Positions 8,176-17,630 of a DNA stretch of 64,000 bases are shown here, piece after piece. The notes below the pieces were generated by a model. The model had not been told where the DNA came from. It did no database searches and saw only the letters and a list, made by a program, of their open reading frames with translations. The position numbers and the translations under genes are program-made. Source of the stretch: Mycobacterium deserti (lineage in GTDB: Bacteria > Actinomycetota > Actinomycetes > Mycobacteriales > Mycobacteriaceae); the NCBI RefSeq assembly GCF_025345615.1, contig NZ_JAODWD010000001.1:434001-498000 (forward strand), written 5' to 3'. Within the stretch, counting starts at the first letter, position 1; every line of letters starts with the position of its first letter.

Positions 8176-9414
8176 ATGGCCGCAATGAACACTGAATTCA
8201 CGCTGTCCCAGAAGCGCGCGCTGGCCATCGCGACCGCCATCGCGATCGTCTTCGGCGCCTACTTCCTGCGCGGTTACTTCATTCTGATCGTGGTGGCTGC
8301 CGTTGCCGCGTACCTGTTCTCACCGCTCTACACCCGGCTCAACCGGCGCATGGGCACCGGGTTGTCGGCCACACTGACGCTGCTGACCGCGACGGCGGTG
8401 GTGGTGGTGCCGATGACGCTGTTCGTCTATCTCGCCGTCGTCCAGATCACCAACATGGTCGAGCGGGTGGCGGAGTGGGTCGGCCGTACCGATCTGTCCG
8501 CACTGGGCGACCGGACGCTGCGACTCGTCAACGACGTTCTAGCGCGGGTGCCGTTCATCGATACTACCGTCACCCCGGAGTCGCTGCGTGGCTCGATGGC
8601 GACCGTGGCGCAGGACGCCGGCCAGTGGCTGCTCGGCCTTCTGCAGGGCGCGGCGGGCGGGCTGTTCGGCGGGATCACCGCGGCGATCCTGTTTTTCTAC
8701 GTGTTCCTCTCACTGCTGACCAACCAGGAGAAGGTGCTGCTGCTCATCCGCCGGCTCAACCCACTGGGCGAGGAGATCACCGACCTCTACATGTCCAAGA
8801 TGGGCGCGATGGTGAAGGGCGCCGTGATGGGCCAGTTCGTCATCGCGGTCTGCCAGGGTGTCGCGGGCGCGGCGTCGATCTACATCGCCGGATTCCACCA
8901 GGGCTTCTTCCTGTTCGCGGTGCTGCTGAGCGCGCTTTCGGTGATTCCACTGGGCAGCGGCATCATCACGATTCCATTCGGGATCGGAATGATGTTGTTC
9001 GGCAACGTCTTCGGCGGCGTGTTCGTGATCGTCTTCCACCTCATTGTGGTGACGAACATCGACAACTTCCTGCGACCGATCCTGGTGCCGCGCACGGCCC
9101 GTCTCGACTCAGCGCTGATGCTGCTCGCCGTGTTCGCAGGCATCGCGATGTTCGGCGCGTGGGGCATCGTGATCGGCCCCGTGCTGATGATCATCATCGT
9201 CACGACGATCAGCGTGTACCTCGCGGTGTACAAGGGCGTGCCGATGGAGCAGGCGGACGAGGCCGACGAGAAGCCGAAAAAGCGAAACCCGTTCTGGTGG
9301 CTGGGTCGTCGTCTCAAGGAGAAGCGTGACGAGAAGGCCAACGCCAAGCTGGCGGGCGACGACGGGCCCGCTGCCGACGAGAAGGCACCCGCCTCCACGT
9401 CGGATGCCGACTGA
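8176..9414 (+). CDS. AI-2E family transporter (Rv1101c type)
   Basis: This is a 412-residue polytopic membrane protein of the AI-2E (TqsA/PerM) family, possibly exporting small metabolites; the true substrate in mycobacteria is unknown. About eight hydrophobic segments are visible, starting with ALAIATAIAIVFGAYFLRG. The central PLGSGIITIPFGIGMMLFG and the NIDNFLRPILV loop are typical of the family. The C-terminus is a charged, Lys- and Ala-rich cytosolic tail of about 70 residues. The start ATG is 2 bp after the SDR stop, indicating co-transcription. Confidence 0.87.
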   Translation: MAAMNTEFTLSQKRALAIATAIAIVFGAYFLRGYFILIVVAAVAAYLFSPLYTRLNRRMGTGLSATLTLLTATAVVVVPMTLFVYLAVVQITNMVERVAEWVGRTDLSALGDRTLRLVNDVLARVPFIDTTVTPESLRGSMATVAQDAGQWLLGLLQGAAGGLFGGITAAILFFYVFLSLLTNQEKVLLLIRRLNPLGEEITDLYMSKMGAMVKGAVMGQFVIAVCQGVAGAASIYIAGFHQGFFLFAVLLSALSVIPLGSGIITIPFGIGMMLFGNVFGGVFVIVFHLIVVTNIDNFLRPILVPRTARLDSALMLLAVFAGIAMFGAWGIVIGPVLMIIIVTTISVYLAVYKGVPMEQADEADEKPKKRNPFWWLGRRLKEKRDEKANAKLAGDDGPAADEKAPASTSDAD

Positions 9415-9467
9415 GCTCACGATGCTGCCGGTCGGAACTTGTCGTACCCCGCTGCAAGGATGCAGTT

Positions 9468-10754
9468 ATGTCCTCGAGCGCTACGGAGTCGGATGCGTTG
9501 GCGACCAACGACGACCGGCTTGAGGTGTTGTTCGGCGAATTGGCGGAGCTGACCGGTCAGCGCAATGCGATCGATGGGCGCATCGCCGACATCGTGGCCG
9601 CGATCGACCACGGCAACATGTGGGGCGCGACCGGCGCGCGGTCGGTGGCGGCGCTGGTGGCCTGGCGAACCGGGTGGTCGCTGACCAATGCCAAATCGAT
9701 GGCCGCGGTGGCGCATCGGTTACCAGAGTTCCCGCGCTGCGCCGAAGGGATGCGGCAGGGGCGGCTGTCGCTGGACCAGGTCGGAGCCATTGCGCACCAG
9801 GCTGGGCCGGACTCTGATGAGCACTACGCCAAGCTCGCCGCGGTGGCCACTGTTAGCCAACTGAACAAGGCACTCAGCCTCGAACCGCGGCCTGACCCGA
9901 AGCCGAAGCCGCGGCCGGAGCCGACCCGGTCGGTGACCAAGACCAACGATGAGCACGGCACCTGTTGGCGGATCCGGTTGGGACCGGGAGATTCGGCGAA
10001 GGTCGACGCCGCGCTCAACTCGCATCGGGATGCGCTGATCGCCGACTGGAAACGCGACCACGAATCGGTCGAGGGCGATCACGGCGAGGACAGCAGCCAG
10101 GACAACGATGCGGAGGTGCGGGCGCCGATGCCGAACACCGGTGATGCGTTCATGAGCCTGGTGGAGGCCGGGTGGGACGCCGAGGTGGCGCGCCGTCCGC
10201 ACGGGCAGCACACCACCGTGGTCGTCCACGTCGATGTCGAGAAGCGGATCGGCGCACTGCATTTGGGGCCGCTGCTGTCCAACGCCGACCGCCAATACTT
10301 GACCTGTGATGCCACGTGTGAGGTGTGGTTCGAACGCGACGGCCAACCCCTTGGGGCGGGCCGGTCAACCAGGACGATCAGCCGCCGGCTACGCCGCGCC
10401 CTGGAATACCGCCACCGGACGTGTGCGGTGCCCGGGTGTGGCGCCACCCGCGGTCTGCACGCTCATCACATCCGGCACTGGGAAGACGGCGGGGCGACCG
10501 AGTTGGACAACCTGGTGCTGGTGTGTCCGTATCACCATCGGCTGCACCACCGCGGTGTCATCACCATCCGCGGACCCGCCGACAACCTGACCGTCACCGA
10601 CAGTGATGGCCGACAACTGGATTCAGGATCACTGGCCCGTCCACCGAACCGACCCCCACCCGCGGTCGCGCCGTACCCCGGCCCGACCGGCGAACGCGCC
10701 GACTGGTGGTGGTACCAACCCTTCGAACCGCAGACACCACCGACCAACAACTGA
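9468..10754 (+). CDS. DUF222/HNH endonuclease-domain protein (13E12 family)
   Basis: This 428-residue protein has an N-terminal DUF222 region (residues about 1-270) and a C-terminal HNH nuclease domain, with the zinc-knuckle RTCAVPGC and the catalytic core HAHHIRHWEDGG, LDNLVLVCPYHH. A Pro/Lys-rich linker (PKPKPRPEP) sits near residue 145. The family is multicopy in mycobacteria (13E12 repeat family) and sometimes associated with mobile DNA. I see no flanking repeats or target duplication here. It is convergent with the dienelactone hydrolase gene (6-bp gap). Confidence 0.85.
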   Translation: MSSSATESDALATNDDRLEVLFGELAELTGQRNAIDGRIADIVAAIDHGNMWGATGARSVAALVAWRTGWSLTNAKSMAAVAHRLPEFPRCAEGMRQGRLSLDQVGAIAHQAGPDSDEHYAKLAAVATVSQLNKALSLEPRPDPKPKPRPEPTRSVTKTNDEHGTCWRIRLGPGDSAKVDAALNSHRDALIADWKRDHESVEGDHGEDSSQDNDAEVRAPMPNTGDAFMSLVEAGWDAEVARRPHGQHTTVVVHVDVEKRIGALHLGPLLSNADRQYLTCDATCEVWFERDGQPLGAGRSTRTISRRLRRALEYRHRTCAVPGCGATRGLHAHHIRHWEDGGATELDNLVLVCPYHHRLHHRGVITIRGPADNLTVTDSDGRQLDSGSLARPPNRPPPAVAPYPGPTGERADWWWYQPFEPQTPPTNN

Positions 10755-10760
10755 GACCGG

Positions 10761-11588
10761 TTACGTCAGACGCTGAGTGAGGAACTCGACGACGCGCTTG
10801 AGCGCATCGTGGGTGGGATGGCCCTCCTGCTGCCGCAACTCCAGCGTCAGCACCGAGTGCGCCATCTTGGTGAATCCGTGCTCGTTGCCCTTCTTCGAGT
10901 CGATCTCGATGACCTCGAACGCGTCACCGAGGCGATCCTTGAGTGTCTTGAAGCGCTGGGCGGGCACCAGCGGGTCCTCGCTGAACCGCAACCCGAGCGC
11001 ACACAGTCCGTCGTTGGCCGCGCGGCGCTCAACAATCTTCAGCTCGGCCTCGGACAGCCCCGGATCGCGCCGCTGCTTCGGCGTCACCGCCAGCGGCAGT
11101 GACGGCTGGCTGAGCACCGGAGCCAGCACGCTGTCGTCGACAGCGGCGGCGAGCGCGAAGCCACCGGTGAAGCACTGCCCGATGACGCCCACTCCCTTGC
11201 CCGGCGTCTTCTCGTTGAGGTCACGCGCAAGCGCACGGAGGTAGTGCGCCACCGGCCGATCGGCGTTGGTGGCCAGACCCGCGAATTCCTTTGCCACACA
11301 ACCACGCAACATGACCGGAACCGCGCCGGGCCGCATCGCCGGTGCGCCGGGCGTGCCGAACAGCGACGGCATGGCGACGGTGAACCCGTTGTCCACCAGA
11401 TGGTCTCCGAGCGCGATGACGCCGGGGTGCATGCCGGGCATCTCCGGGATCAGCACGACACCGGGTCCCTGACCTTTGCGATAGACGTCGTGGGTGAACC
11501 CGGCTGCGCTGAACGGCGCGGCACTCCATCCGCTCAGATCTGCTTGCGGCGCCGCGCGGCCCGCGGCATTGGGCTCTGGCGCCGTCAT
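10761..11588 (-). CDS. Dienelactone hydrolase family protein
   Basis: This 275-residue alpha/beta hydrolase has the DLH-type nucleophile Cys139 in VIGQCFTGGFAL. A conserved Glu in VVLIPEMPGM (residue about 49) is the residue that activates the Cys in true DLH. The C-terminal His in NEHGFTKMAH completes the triad. The substrate is unknown; bacterial members act on lactones or esters. The start is the ATG at 11588, 9 bp after the stop of the upstream DUF4245 gene, so the two probably share a transcript. Confidence 0.85.
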   Translation of the reverse strand: MTAPEPNAAGRAAPQADLSGWSAAPFSAAGFTHDVYRKGQGPGVVLIPEMPGMHPGVIALGDHLVDNGFTVAMPSLFGTPGAPAMRPGAVPVMLRGCVAKEFAGLATNADRPVAHYLRALARDLNEKTPGKGVGVIGQCFTGGFALAAAVDDSVLAPVLSQPSLPLAVTPKQRRDPGLSEAELKIVERRAANDGLCALGLRFSEDPLVPAQRFKTLKDRLGDAFEVIEIDSKKGNEHGFTKMAHSVLTLELRQQEGHPTHDALKRVVEFLTQRLT

Positions 11589-11597
11589 GGCGACCTC

Positions 11598-12269
11598 CTA
11601 CGAGGCGGGCAGCGGCGAGGCGGTCTGCGTCGCCGCCGCAAGCGTACGGTACTCGTCGGTACCCGCGGCGCCGGTTATCGCGATCTGTGCAGGTCCAGTC
11701 GGGCCTCTGAGCCGCGCCGTCCACACCGGCTCCTGCTCCTCGTCGCCCTCGTAGACGACCCAGCTTATTCCGCCCACGTCCTGGACCCCGGTCGGAATCA
11801 CGTCGGAGCTCACGGACTGGACCAGCTTGTCCTCGTCGGCATTGCTCTGCGTCAGGCTCACATACATTCCGCTCGGCGCGAGGTAGCCGACTGTTGAGCT
11901 CACGGCCCGGACCGGTTGACGCGACACCGGGTCGGTGCGGCCGCCGTCGATGCCCTTGCGACTGCCGGAATTGGACTGCCACCCGTCGGGCAGTGCGGGT
12001 ACGCGGATCGGAATCTTGAGTGCCTCCGCGTCGGCCTGCAGTGCGGCAGGGGCGTCGTAATCCGGCGCAGGCCCTTTTCCAGGCCCGCTGGCGGTGAAGG
12101 AACACATCCCGAGGAGCCCGGCCAGCACCACGCAGGCCAGCACCAACGGGCCCATCGACCAGAACATGTCACGGCCGTCCTGCAGCAGCCGGTTCTTGGC
12201 CGCCGGAGCCGGAGGGCCGGCGACATTCGGCCGGCGCGGTGCCGGCTGAGGTTGCGGCTGCGTCGTCAT
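11598..12269 (-). CDS. DUF4245 membrane-anchored protein (Rv1100 type)
   Basis: This 223-residue protein has a Pro/Gln-rich cytosolic N-terminus, one membrane segment around residues 40-60 (LVLACVVLAGLLGMCSF), and a C-terminal extracytoplasmic domain with LPDGWQSNSG and VGYLAPSGMYVSLTQSN. The function is unknown. The ATG at 12269 fits the family N-terminus MTTQPQ. It is divergent from glpX, in the same arrangement as Rv1100/Rv1099c. A much longer open frame continues through glpX on this strand but is only its shadow. Confidence 0.85.
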   Translation of the reverse strand: MTTQPQPQPAPRRPNVAGPPAPAAKNRLLQDGRDMFWSMGPLVLACVVLAGLLGMCSFTASGPGKGPAPDYDAPAALQADAEALKIPIRVPALPDGWQSNSGSRKGIDGGRTDPVSRQPVRAVSSTVGYLAPSGMYVSLTQSNADEDKLVQSVSSDVIPTGVQDVGGISWVVYEGDEEQEPVWTARLRGPTGPAQIAITGAAGTDEYRTLAAATQTASPLPAS

Positions 12270-12323
12270 GCCCCCAGTATCCCAGCTCCCGAAGGTTGAC
12301 CGGGTAATGGGAGAATCTGGCGC

Positions 12324-13352
12324 ATGACCCCCTCGCGCGGAGAAGCCCCGGACCGCAACCTGGCACTCGAATTGGTTCGCGTCACCGAAGCAGGAGCGAT
12401 GGCGGCGGGCCGCTGGGTGGGCCGCGGTGACAAGGAGGGCGGCGACGGCGCCGCTGTGGACGCCATGCGTGAACTGGTCAACTCCGTGTCGATGCGCGGT
12501 GTCGTGGTGATCGGCGAGGGTGAGAAGGACAACGCACCGATGCTCTACAACGGCGAGGAGGTCGGCAACGGCGACGGACCGGAGTGCGACTTCGCCGTCG
12601 ATCCGATTGACGGCACCACGCTGATGAGCAAGGGCATCTCGAACGCGATCTCGGTGCTTGCGGTGTCTGAGCGTGGGACGATGTTCGACCCGTCGGCGGT
12701 GTTCTACATGAACAAAATCGCCGTCGGGCCGGAAGCGGTTGACGCGATCGACATCACCGCGCCGATCGGCGAGAACATCCGCAACGTTGCCAAGGCCAAG
12801 AACGTTTCGGTCTCCGACCTCACCGTGTGCATCCTTGACCGCCCGCGCCACCAGCAGCTGATCGCCGACGTGCGCGACGCGGGCGCCCGGTGTCGGCTGA
12901 TCTCCGACGGCGACGTCGCCGGCGCGATCTCGGCGTGCCGGCCCAACACCAGCACAGACATGCTGGCCGGTATCGGCGGTACCCCGGAGGGCATCATCGC
13001 CGCGGCCGCGATCCGCTGTATGGGCGGCGCGATCCAAGGTCAGCTGGCGCCCAAGGACGACGACGAGCGGCAGAAGGCCCTCGACCGAGGCTATGACCTG
13101 GACCGCATCCTGAGCACCGAGGACCTGGTGTCCGGGGAGAACGTCTTCTTCTGTGCGACCGGCGTCACCGACGGCGACCTGCTCAAGGGTGTGCATTTCT
13201 ACAGCGGCGGCTGCACCACCCAGTCGATCGTGATGCGGTCGAAGTCGGGCACCGTGCGGATGATCGAGGCCTACCACCGGCTCTCCAAGCTCAACGAGTA
13301 CTCCGCCATCGACTTCACCGGCGACAAGAACGCCGTCTATCCATTGCCGTAA
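12324..13352 (+). CDS. glpX: Fructose-1,6-bisphosphatase class II
   Basis: GlpX removes the 1-phosphate of fructose 1,6-bisphosphate in gluconeogenesis, needed for growth on lipids or other non-sugar carbon. The 342-residue product has the metal-binding [19 protein letters not shown], the signature [26 protein letters not shown], and [20 protein letters not shown]. The length fits the mycobacterial enzyme. It is followed by fum after 32 bp, the conserved glpX-fum pair. Confidence 0.96.
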   Translation: MTPSRGEAPDRNLALELVRVTEAGAMAAGRWVGRGDKEGGDGAAVDAMRELVNSVSMRGVVVIGEGEKDNAPMLYNGEEVGNGDGPECDFAVDPIDGTTLMSKGISNAISVLAVSERGTMFDPSAVFYMNKIAVGPEAVDAIDITAPIGENIRNVAKAKNVSVSDLTVCILDRPRHQQLIADVRDAGARCRLISDGDVAGAISACRPNTSTDMLAGIGGTPEGIIAAAAIRCMGGAIQGQLAPKDDDERQKALDRGYDLDRILSTEDLVSGENVFFCATGVTDGDLLKGVHFYSGGCTTQSIVMRSKSGTVRMIEAYHRLSKLNEYSAIDFTGDKNAVYPLP

Positions 13353-13384
13353 CCCCGACGAACCCTCGACGAAAAGGACCCACA

Positions 13385-14809
13385 TTGACCGCCGACAGCG
13401 CCGTCGATCCCCAGGCCGAATATCGCATCGAGCACGACACCATGGGCGAAGTGCGGGTGCCCATCGCCGCGTTGTGGCGTGCGCAGACTCAGCGAGCCGT
13501 GGAGAACTTCCCGATCTCCGGCCGTGGACTGGAGCGCACGCAGATCCGCGCCCTCGGCCTACTCAAGGGCGCCTGCGCCCAAGTCAACAAGGACCTCGGA
13601 TTGCTCGATGCCCAGAAGGCCGACGCGATCATCGCCGCCGCCGGTGAAATCGCCGACGGCAGGCACGACGACCAATTCCCCATCGACGTGTTCCAAACCG
13701 GTTCGGGCACAAGCTCGAACATGAACACCAACGAGGTGATCGCCAGCATCGCCGCGCAGAACGGCGTCACGGTTCACCCCAACGACGACGTGAACATGTC
13801 GCAGTCGTCCAACGACACCTTCCCGACCGCCACCCATATCGCCGCGACCGAAGCCGCGGTGCGCCACCTGATCCCGGCCCTCGAAGTGCTGCACGAGGCT
13901 CTGGATTCGAAGGCCCGGCAGTGGCGCACGACGGTCAAGTCCGGCCGCACCCACCTGATGGACGCGGTGCCGGTGACGCTGGGTCAGGAGTTCAGCGGCT
14001 ACGCCCGCCAGATCGAGGCCGGCATCGAAAGGGTGCGCGCGACCCTTCCCCGCCTCGGTGAGCTCGCGATCGGCGGCACCGCGGTCGGCACCGGCCTCAA
14101 CGCGCCCGACGACTTCGACGAGCGAGTGGTCGCCGTCCTGACCGAGCAATCCGGCCTGGCTGAACTGCGTGTTGCGGCAAACCATTTCGAGGCACAGGCG
14201 GCTCGCGACGGGCTGGTCGAGGCCTCAGGCGCGCTGCGCACCATCGCGGTTTCGCTGACCAAGATCGCCAACGACATCCGGTGGATGGGATCGGGCCCGC
14301 TGACCGGTCTCGGCGAGATCCAGCTTCCGGACCTGCAGCCGGGTAGTTCGATCATGCCGGGCAAGGTCAATCCCGTCATCCCCGAGGCCATCACCCAGGT
14401 GGCCGCGCAGGTGATCGGGAACGACGCGGCCGTCGCGTGGGGCGGCGCCGCAGGCGCGTTCGAGCTCAACGTGTACATCCCGATGATGGCACGCAACCTG
14501 CTCGAGTCATTCAAGATCCTGAGCAACTCCTCGAAGCTGTTCGCGCAGCGGTGCATCGAGGGCCTGGTGGCCAACGACGACCGCCTGCGGGAGCTGGCCG
14601 AGTCGTCGCCGTCGATCGTCACCCCGCTGAACTCGGCCATCGGTTATGAGGAGGCCGCCGCGGTCGCCAAACAGGCGCTCAAAGAGAAGAAGACGATCCG
14701 GCAGACCGTGATCGACCGCGGACTGATCGGCGACAAGCTCTCGGAAGAGGAGCTGGACAAGCGCCTCGACGTGCTGGCCATGGCCAAGGTCAAGGACGGG
14801 GACCGCTAA
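13385..14809 (+). CDS. fum: Fumarate hydratase class II
   Basis: This enzyme converts fumarate to malate in the TCA cycle. The 474-residue product shows the class II pattern: [63 protein letters not shown], and the signature [11 protein letters not shown]. The start is TTG at 13385, supported by the AAAAGGA ribosome binding site about 5 bp upstream and by position. A rare start may lower expression relative to glpX. It is in an operon with glpX. Confidence 0.96.
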   Translation: MTADSAVDPQAEYRIEHDTMGEVRVPIAALWRAQTQRAVENFPISGRGLERTQIRALGLLKGACAQVNKDLGLLDAQKADAIIAAAGEIADGRHDDQFPIDVFQTGSGTSSNMNTNEVIASIAAQNGVTVHPNDDVNMSQSSNDTFPTATHIAATEAAVRHLIPALEVLHEALDSKARQWRTTVKSGRTHLMDAVPVTLGQEFSGYARQIEAGIERVRATLPRLGELAIGGTAVGTGLNAPDDFDERVVAVLTEQSGLAELRVAANHFEAQAARDGLVEASGALRTIAVSLTKIANDIRWMGSGPLTGLGEIQLPDLQPGSSIMPGKVNPVIPEAITQVAAQVIGNDAAVAWGGAAGAFELNVYIPMMARNLLESFKILSNSSKLFAQRCIEGLVANDDRLRELAESSPSIVTPLNSAIGYEEAAAVAKQALKEKKTIRQTVIDRGLIGDKLSEEELDKRLDVLAMAKVKDGDR

Positions 14810-14831
14810 GCACACCGACTTCTTCGAAGCC

Positions 14832-17549
14832 ATGGCTGGTACGTCGACCCGCCCTGGCGAAGAAGCCGTCGTAGACGAGTTCCTGCGCACCGCGGGGCGG
14901 GCGCCGTCAGCCTTGGTGATCGAAGGCGAGCCGGGCATCGGCAAGACGACGCTGTGGCTGACCGCCCAGCAGCGTGCCCGCGGACGAGATTTCCGTGTGC
15001 TGGCGTGCCGGGCATCCGCCGCGGAGTCCGTGTCGGCGTACACCGCCCTCGCTGAGCTTCTAGCGGGAATCGACCCCCTGGTGTGGGCGGACCTGCCTGC
15101 GCCGCAGCAGGTTGCGGTCGACCAGGTCCTCTCGGGGACAGCGGCGTCTGCCACCGATCAGCGCGCCGTCGCGGCGGCTTTCCTGTCGATCGTCGAGCGA
15201 CTGCTCGATGACGGACCTGTCCTGCTGGCCGTCGACGACCTGCAATGGCTGGACCCGTCGAGCAGGCACGCCATCGGGTATGTCGCGCGCCGGTTCCACG
15301 GACCGGTGGGACTCGTCGCGACGGTTCGCACGCATCTGGGCAGCAGTGACGCCTCGTCGTGGCTGAACCTTCCCCGACCCGAGTGGGTTCAACGGATCAC
15401 TCTGCGCTCATTGCCATCTCGTGCGTTACAGGCAGTCGTGGCGGAGAATCTCGGCAGGCCGCTGCCGCGCGCGACCCTCGCACGCGTCCATGAGATGTCG
15501 GGTGGAAACCCGTTCTACGCCATCGAACTTGCCCGCGCCCTCGTGGAGAGAACGGACAGGGAGCTGCCCGGAACCCTGACTGAGCTGGTACACGTCCGGC
15601 TCGGCTATCTCGAGCCCGAGGTCCGTGTCGTGCTGCTCGCCGCCGCCGCGCTCGCAGTCCCGACGGTCGATCAGGTAGCGGCGGCCACCACACACGAGCG
15701 TGCGGTCGAACTGCTCGAAATCGCAGAGTCAAAAGGCATTGTCGCGATCGAGGGTAACCGGATCCGTTTCACCCACCCGCTGTTGGCCGCCGGGGTGTAC
15801 GCCGACGCGACGCCGGCACAACGCCGGGCCGTGCACGCGCGCCTCGCCGACATCGTCACGGAGCCCGAACCGCGCGCGCGCCATCTGGCGCTGTCGACGA
15901 GCGCAGGCGATCCTGAAACGCTGCGCGCGCTCGACGACGCTGCCGACTCGGCGCACAACCGCGGTGCACCCGTGGCCGCTGTCGAACTGGTCGCCCTTGC
16001 CATCGAACTCGGTGGCGACACCGCTGAGCGTCGAATCCGCCTTGCTTCATTGCATTTCGACGGCGGTGATCCTGGCCGGGCGCGGACGCTGCTGGAGTCG
16101 ACGATCGCCGACATGTCACCAGGGCCGTTGCGCGCCGAGGCGCTGCACACGCTGGCGATCGTGCGCTTCATCGAAGACGGATACCTCGAGGCGTCGCAGC
16201 TGCTGCAGCGCGCGCTGGCCGAGGACGACCCCGACCCCGCGCTGCGCACCCGCATGCTGACGTCCTCAGCACACGCCCTGTTCAACATCGGCGAGCCCGA
16301 AACCGCGTGGCGGCAAGCCGAAGCAGCCGTGGCGGCCGCCGAGCAGCTCGGCGATCGCGGCCTGCTGAGCCGGGCTCTCGGGGTCCGCGCGATGTTGCGC
16401 TTTCTGCGCGGCGACGGCCTGGACGAGCCCGACCTCCAGCGCGCGTTGGATCTCGAAGATCATGCGACGTTCACCCCCATCGTGCTTCGCGCGAGCGTCG
16501 TGCACGCGCTGATGCTCATGTGGACCGGCGATCTCGACCACGCGTACGACCGGATGCGCACGATCCGACGTCGCTGCATCGACAAGGGCGAGGAAGGCGA
16601 ATTGATCTTCATCGACTTCCAGGGCGTCATGAACCGCATCTGGCGGGCCGACTTCGCCGAAGCGGAGCAGCTGGCCGCGGAAGTCACCGAACTGTCGCGC
16701 CAACTCGGCGGCGAATTCCCCGCCATGCTCGGCCAGGTCTGCCGGGCATGGCTGGCCGTCTTCCGCGGCCGGCAAGACGACGCACGGCCCGCGGTGGCTG
16801 ACGGCATCGACGCCAGTAAGCGCGTGGGGTCGGCCTGGCATGAGGATTGGACGCTGACCGCGCTGGGCTTCTTGGAGACGTCGCTGGGCAACCACGAGGC
16901 CGTGGTCACCTCGCTCGAGCCGTTGTTGTCACGGCCGGAGTTTGGTTCGACCGAGATCTTCGCGGCCTCCTTTATCCCCGACGCGGTGGAGGCACTCGTC
17001 GTGCTCGGCCGGGCCGACGAAGCCGAACCACTGGCCGACGCCCTCGAACGCAACGGCCGTCGCCTCGACAGACCATGGATGCTGGCGGTGGGCGCCCGGT
17101 GCCGGGCGCTGGTACTGGCCGCGCGGGACGACCACATCGGGGCCCTCACCGCCGCGGAGCAGGCGATGGCCCACCACGACCGGCTGCCGATGCCGTTCGA
17201 ACGGGCACGCACTGAACTGCTGCTCGGCGATCTCCACCGTCGCCGACGGAAGCCGAAGGCATCGAAGTTGCTGCGCAGCGCGCTGAGGACCTTCGAGGAA
17301 CTCGGCACGCCGCTATGGGCCGCCCGCGCCCGAGCCCTCCTGCGCGCAGAACCCGTCGCGCCGGCCTCCGGCGAACTGACAGCGACCGAGCAGCGGGCCG
17401 CGGAACTGGCGGCCTCGGGCATGACGAATCGCGATATCGCGGCCGCGCTCCTCATCAGCAGCAAGACGGTCGAGGCCGCGCTGGCCCGGGTGTACCGCAA
17501 GCTGCACATTCACTCCCGCGCGGAACTCGGGCGGCTGATGAGCGAGTGA
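14832..17549 (+). CDS. LuxR-family AAA ATPase transcriptional regulator (LAL type), copy 1
   Basis: This is a large (905-residue) STAND-type regulator. An N-terminal AAA domain has Walker A EGEPGIGKTT (residues 31-40) and Walker B VLLAVDDLQWLD (about 130-141). A long alpha-helical, TPR-like middle region follows, and then a C-terminal LuxR helix-turn-helix (about 840-905: LTATEQRAAELAASGMTNRD, then SSKTVEAALARVYRKL). LAL proteins are ATP-dependent activators, often of secondary-metabolite or catabolic genes; the ligand here is unknown. No ribosome binding site precedes the ATG at 14832. It lies 22 bp after fum and is followed by a close paralogue. Which genes it controls is not visible. Confidence 0.88.
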   Translation: MAGTSTRPGEEAVVDEFLRTAGRAPSALVIEGEPGIGKTTLWLTAQQRARGRDFRVLACRASAAESVSAYTALAELLAGIDPLVWADLPAPQQVAVDQVLSGTAASATDQRAVAAAFLSIVERLLDDGPVLLAVDDLQWLDPSSRHAIGYVARRFHGPVGLVATVRTHLGSSDASSWLNLPRPEWVQRITLRSLPSRALQAVVAENLGRPLPRATLARVHEMSGGNPFYAIELARALVERTDRELPGTLTELVHVRLGYLEPEVRVVLLAAAALAVPTVDQVAAATTHERAVELLEIAESKGIVAIEGNRIRFTHPLLAAGVYADATPAQRRAVHARLADIVTEPEPRARHLALSTSAGDPETLRALDDAADSAHNRGAPVAAVELVALAIELGGDTAERRIRLASLHFDGGDPGRARTLLESTIADMSPGPLRAEALHTLAIVRFIEDGYLEASQLLQRALAEDDPDPALRTRMLTSSAHALFNIGEPETAWRQAEAAVAAAEQLGDRGLLSRALGVRAMLRFLRGDGLDEPDLQRALDLEDHATFTPIVLRASVVHALMLMWTGDLDHAYDRMRTIRRRCIDKGEEGELIFIDFQGVMNRIWRADFAEAEQLAAEVTELSRQLGGEFPAMLGQVCRAWLAVFRGRQDDARPAVADGIDASKRVGSAWHEDWTLTALGFLETSLGNHEAVVTSLEPLLSRPEFGSTEIFAASFIPDAVEALVVLGRADEAEPLADALERNGRRLDRPWMLAVGARCRALVLAARDDHIGALTAAEQAMAHHDRLPMPFERARTELLLGDLHRRRRKPKASKLLRSALRTFEELGTPLWAARARALLRAEPVAPASGELTATEQRAAELAASGMTNRDIAAALLISSKTVEAALARVYRKLHIHSRAELGRLMSE

Positions 17550-17579
17550 TCACGTTGCCATTGATTGACGGCAACGTGA
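17550..17579. terminator. 10-bp inverted repeat between the two LAL regulator genes
   Basis: Directly after the stop of copy 1 lies a perfect inverted repeat: TCACGTTGCC (17550-17559) and GGCAACGTGA (17570-17579) with a 10-base spacer. No T-tract follows. It may be a U-less terminator or the operator of copy 2, whose start is 51 bp downstream. Confidence 0.5.
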
Positions 17580-17630
17580 ATTAAGTCAAATGTATCGCGG
17601 CCAAGGCGCTTAGCTGAGATTCTTTCTGGT

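Noticed and set aside
9468..10754. HNH protein as part of a mobile element
   Set aside because: No terminal repeats, target duplication or transposase nearby; the family is widespread in mycobacterial chromosomes.
12270..13385. Minus-strand extension of the DUF4245 frame through glpX
   Set aside because: Antisense shadow of glpX; the family N-terminus begins at 12269.
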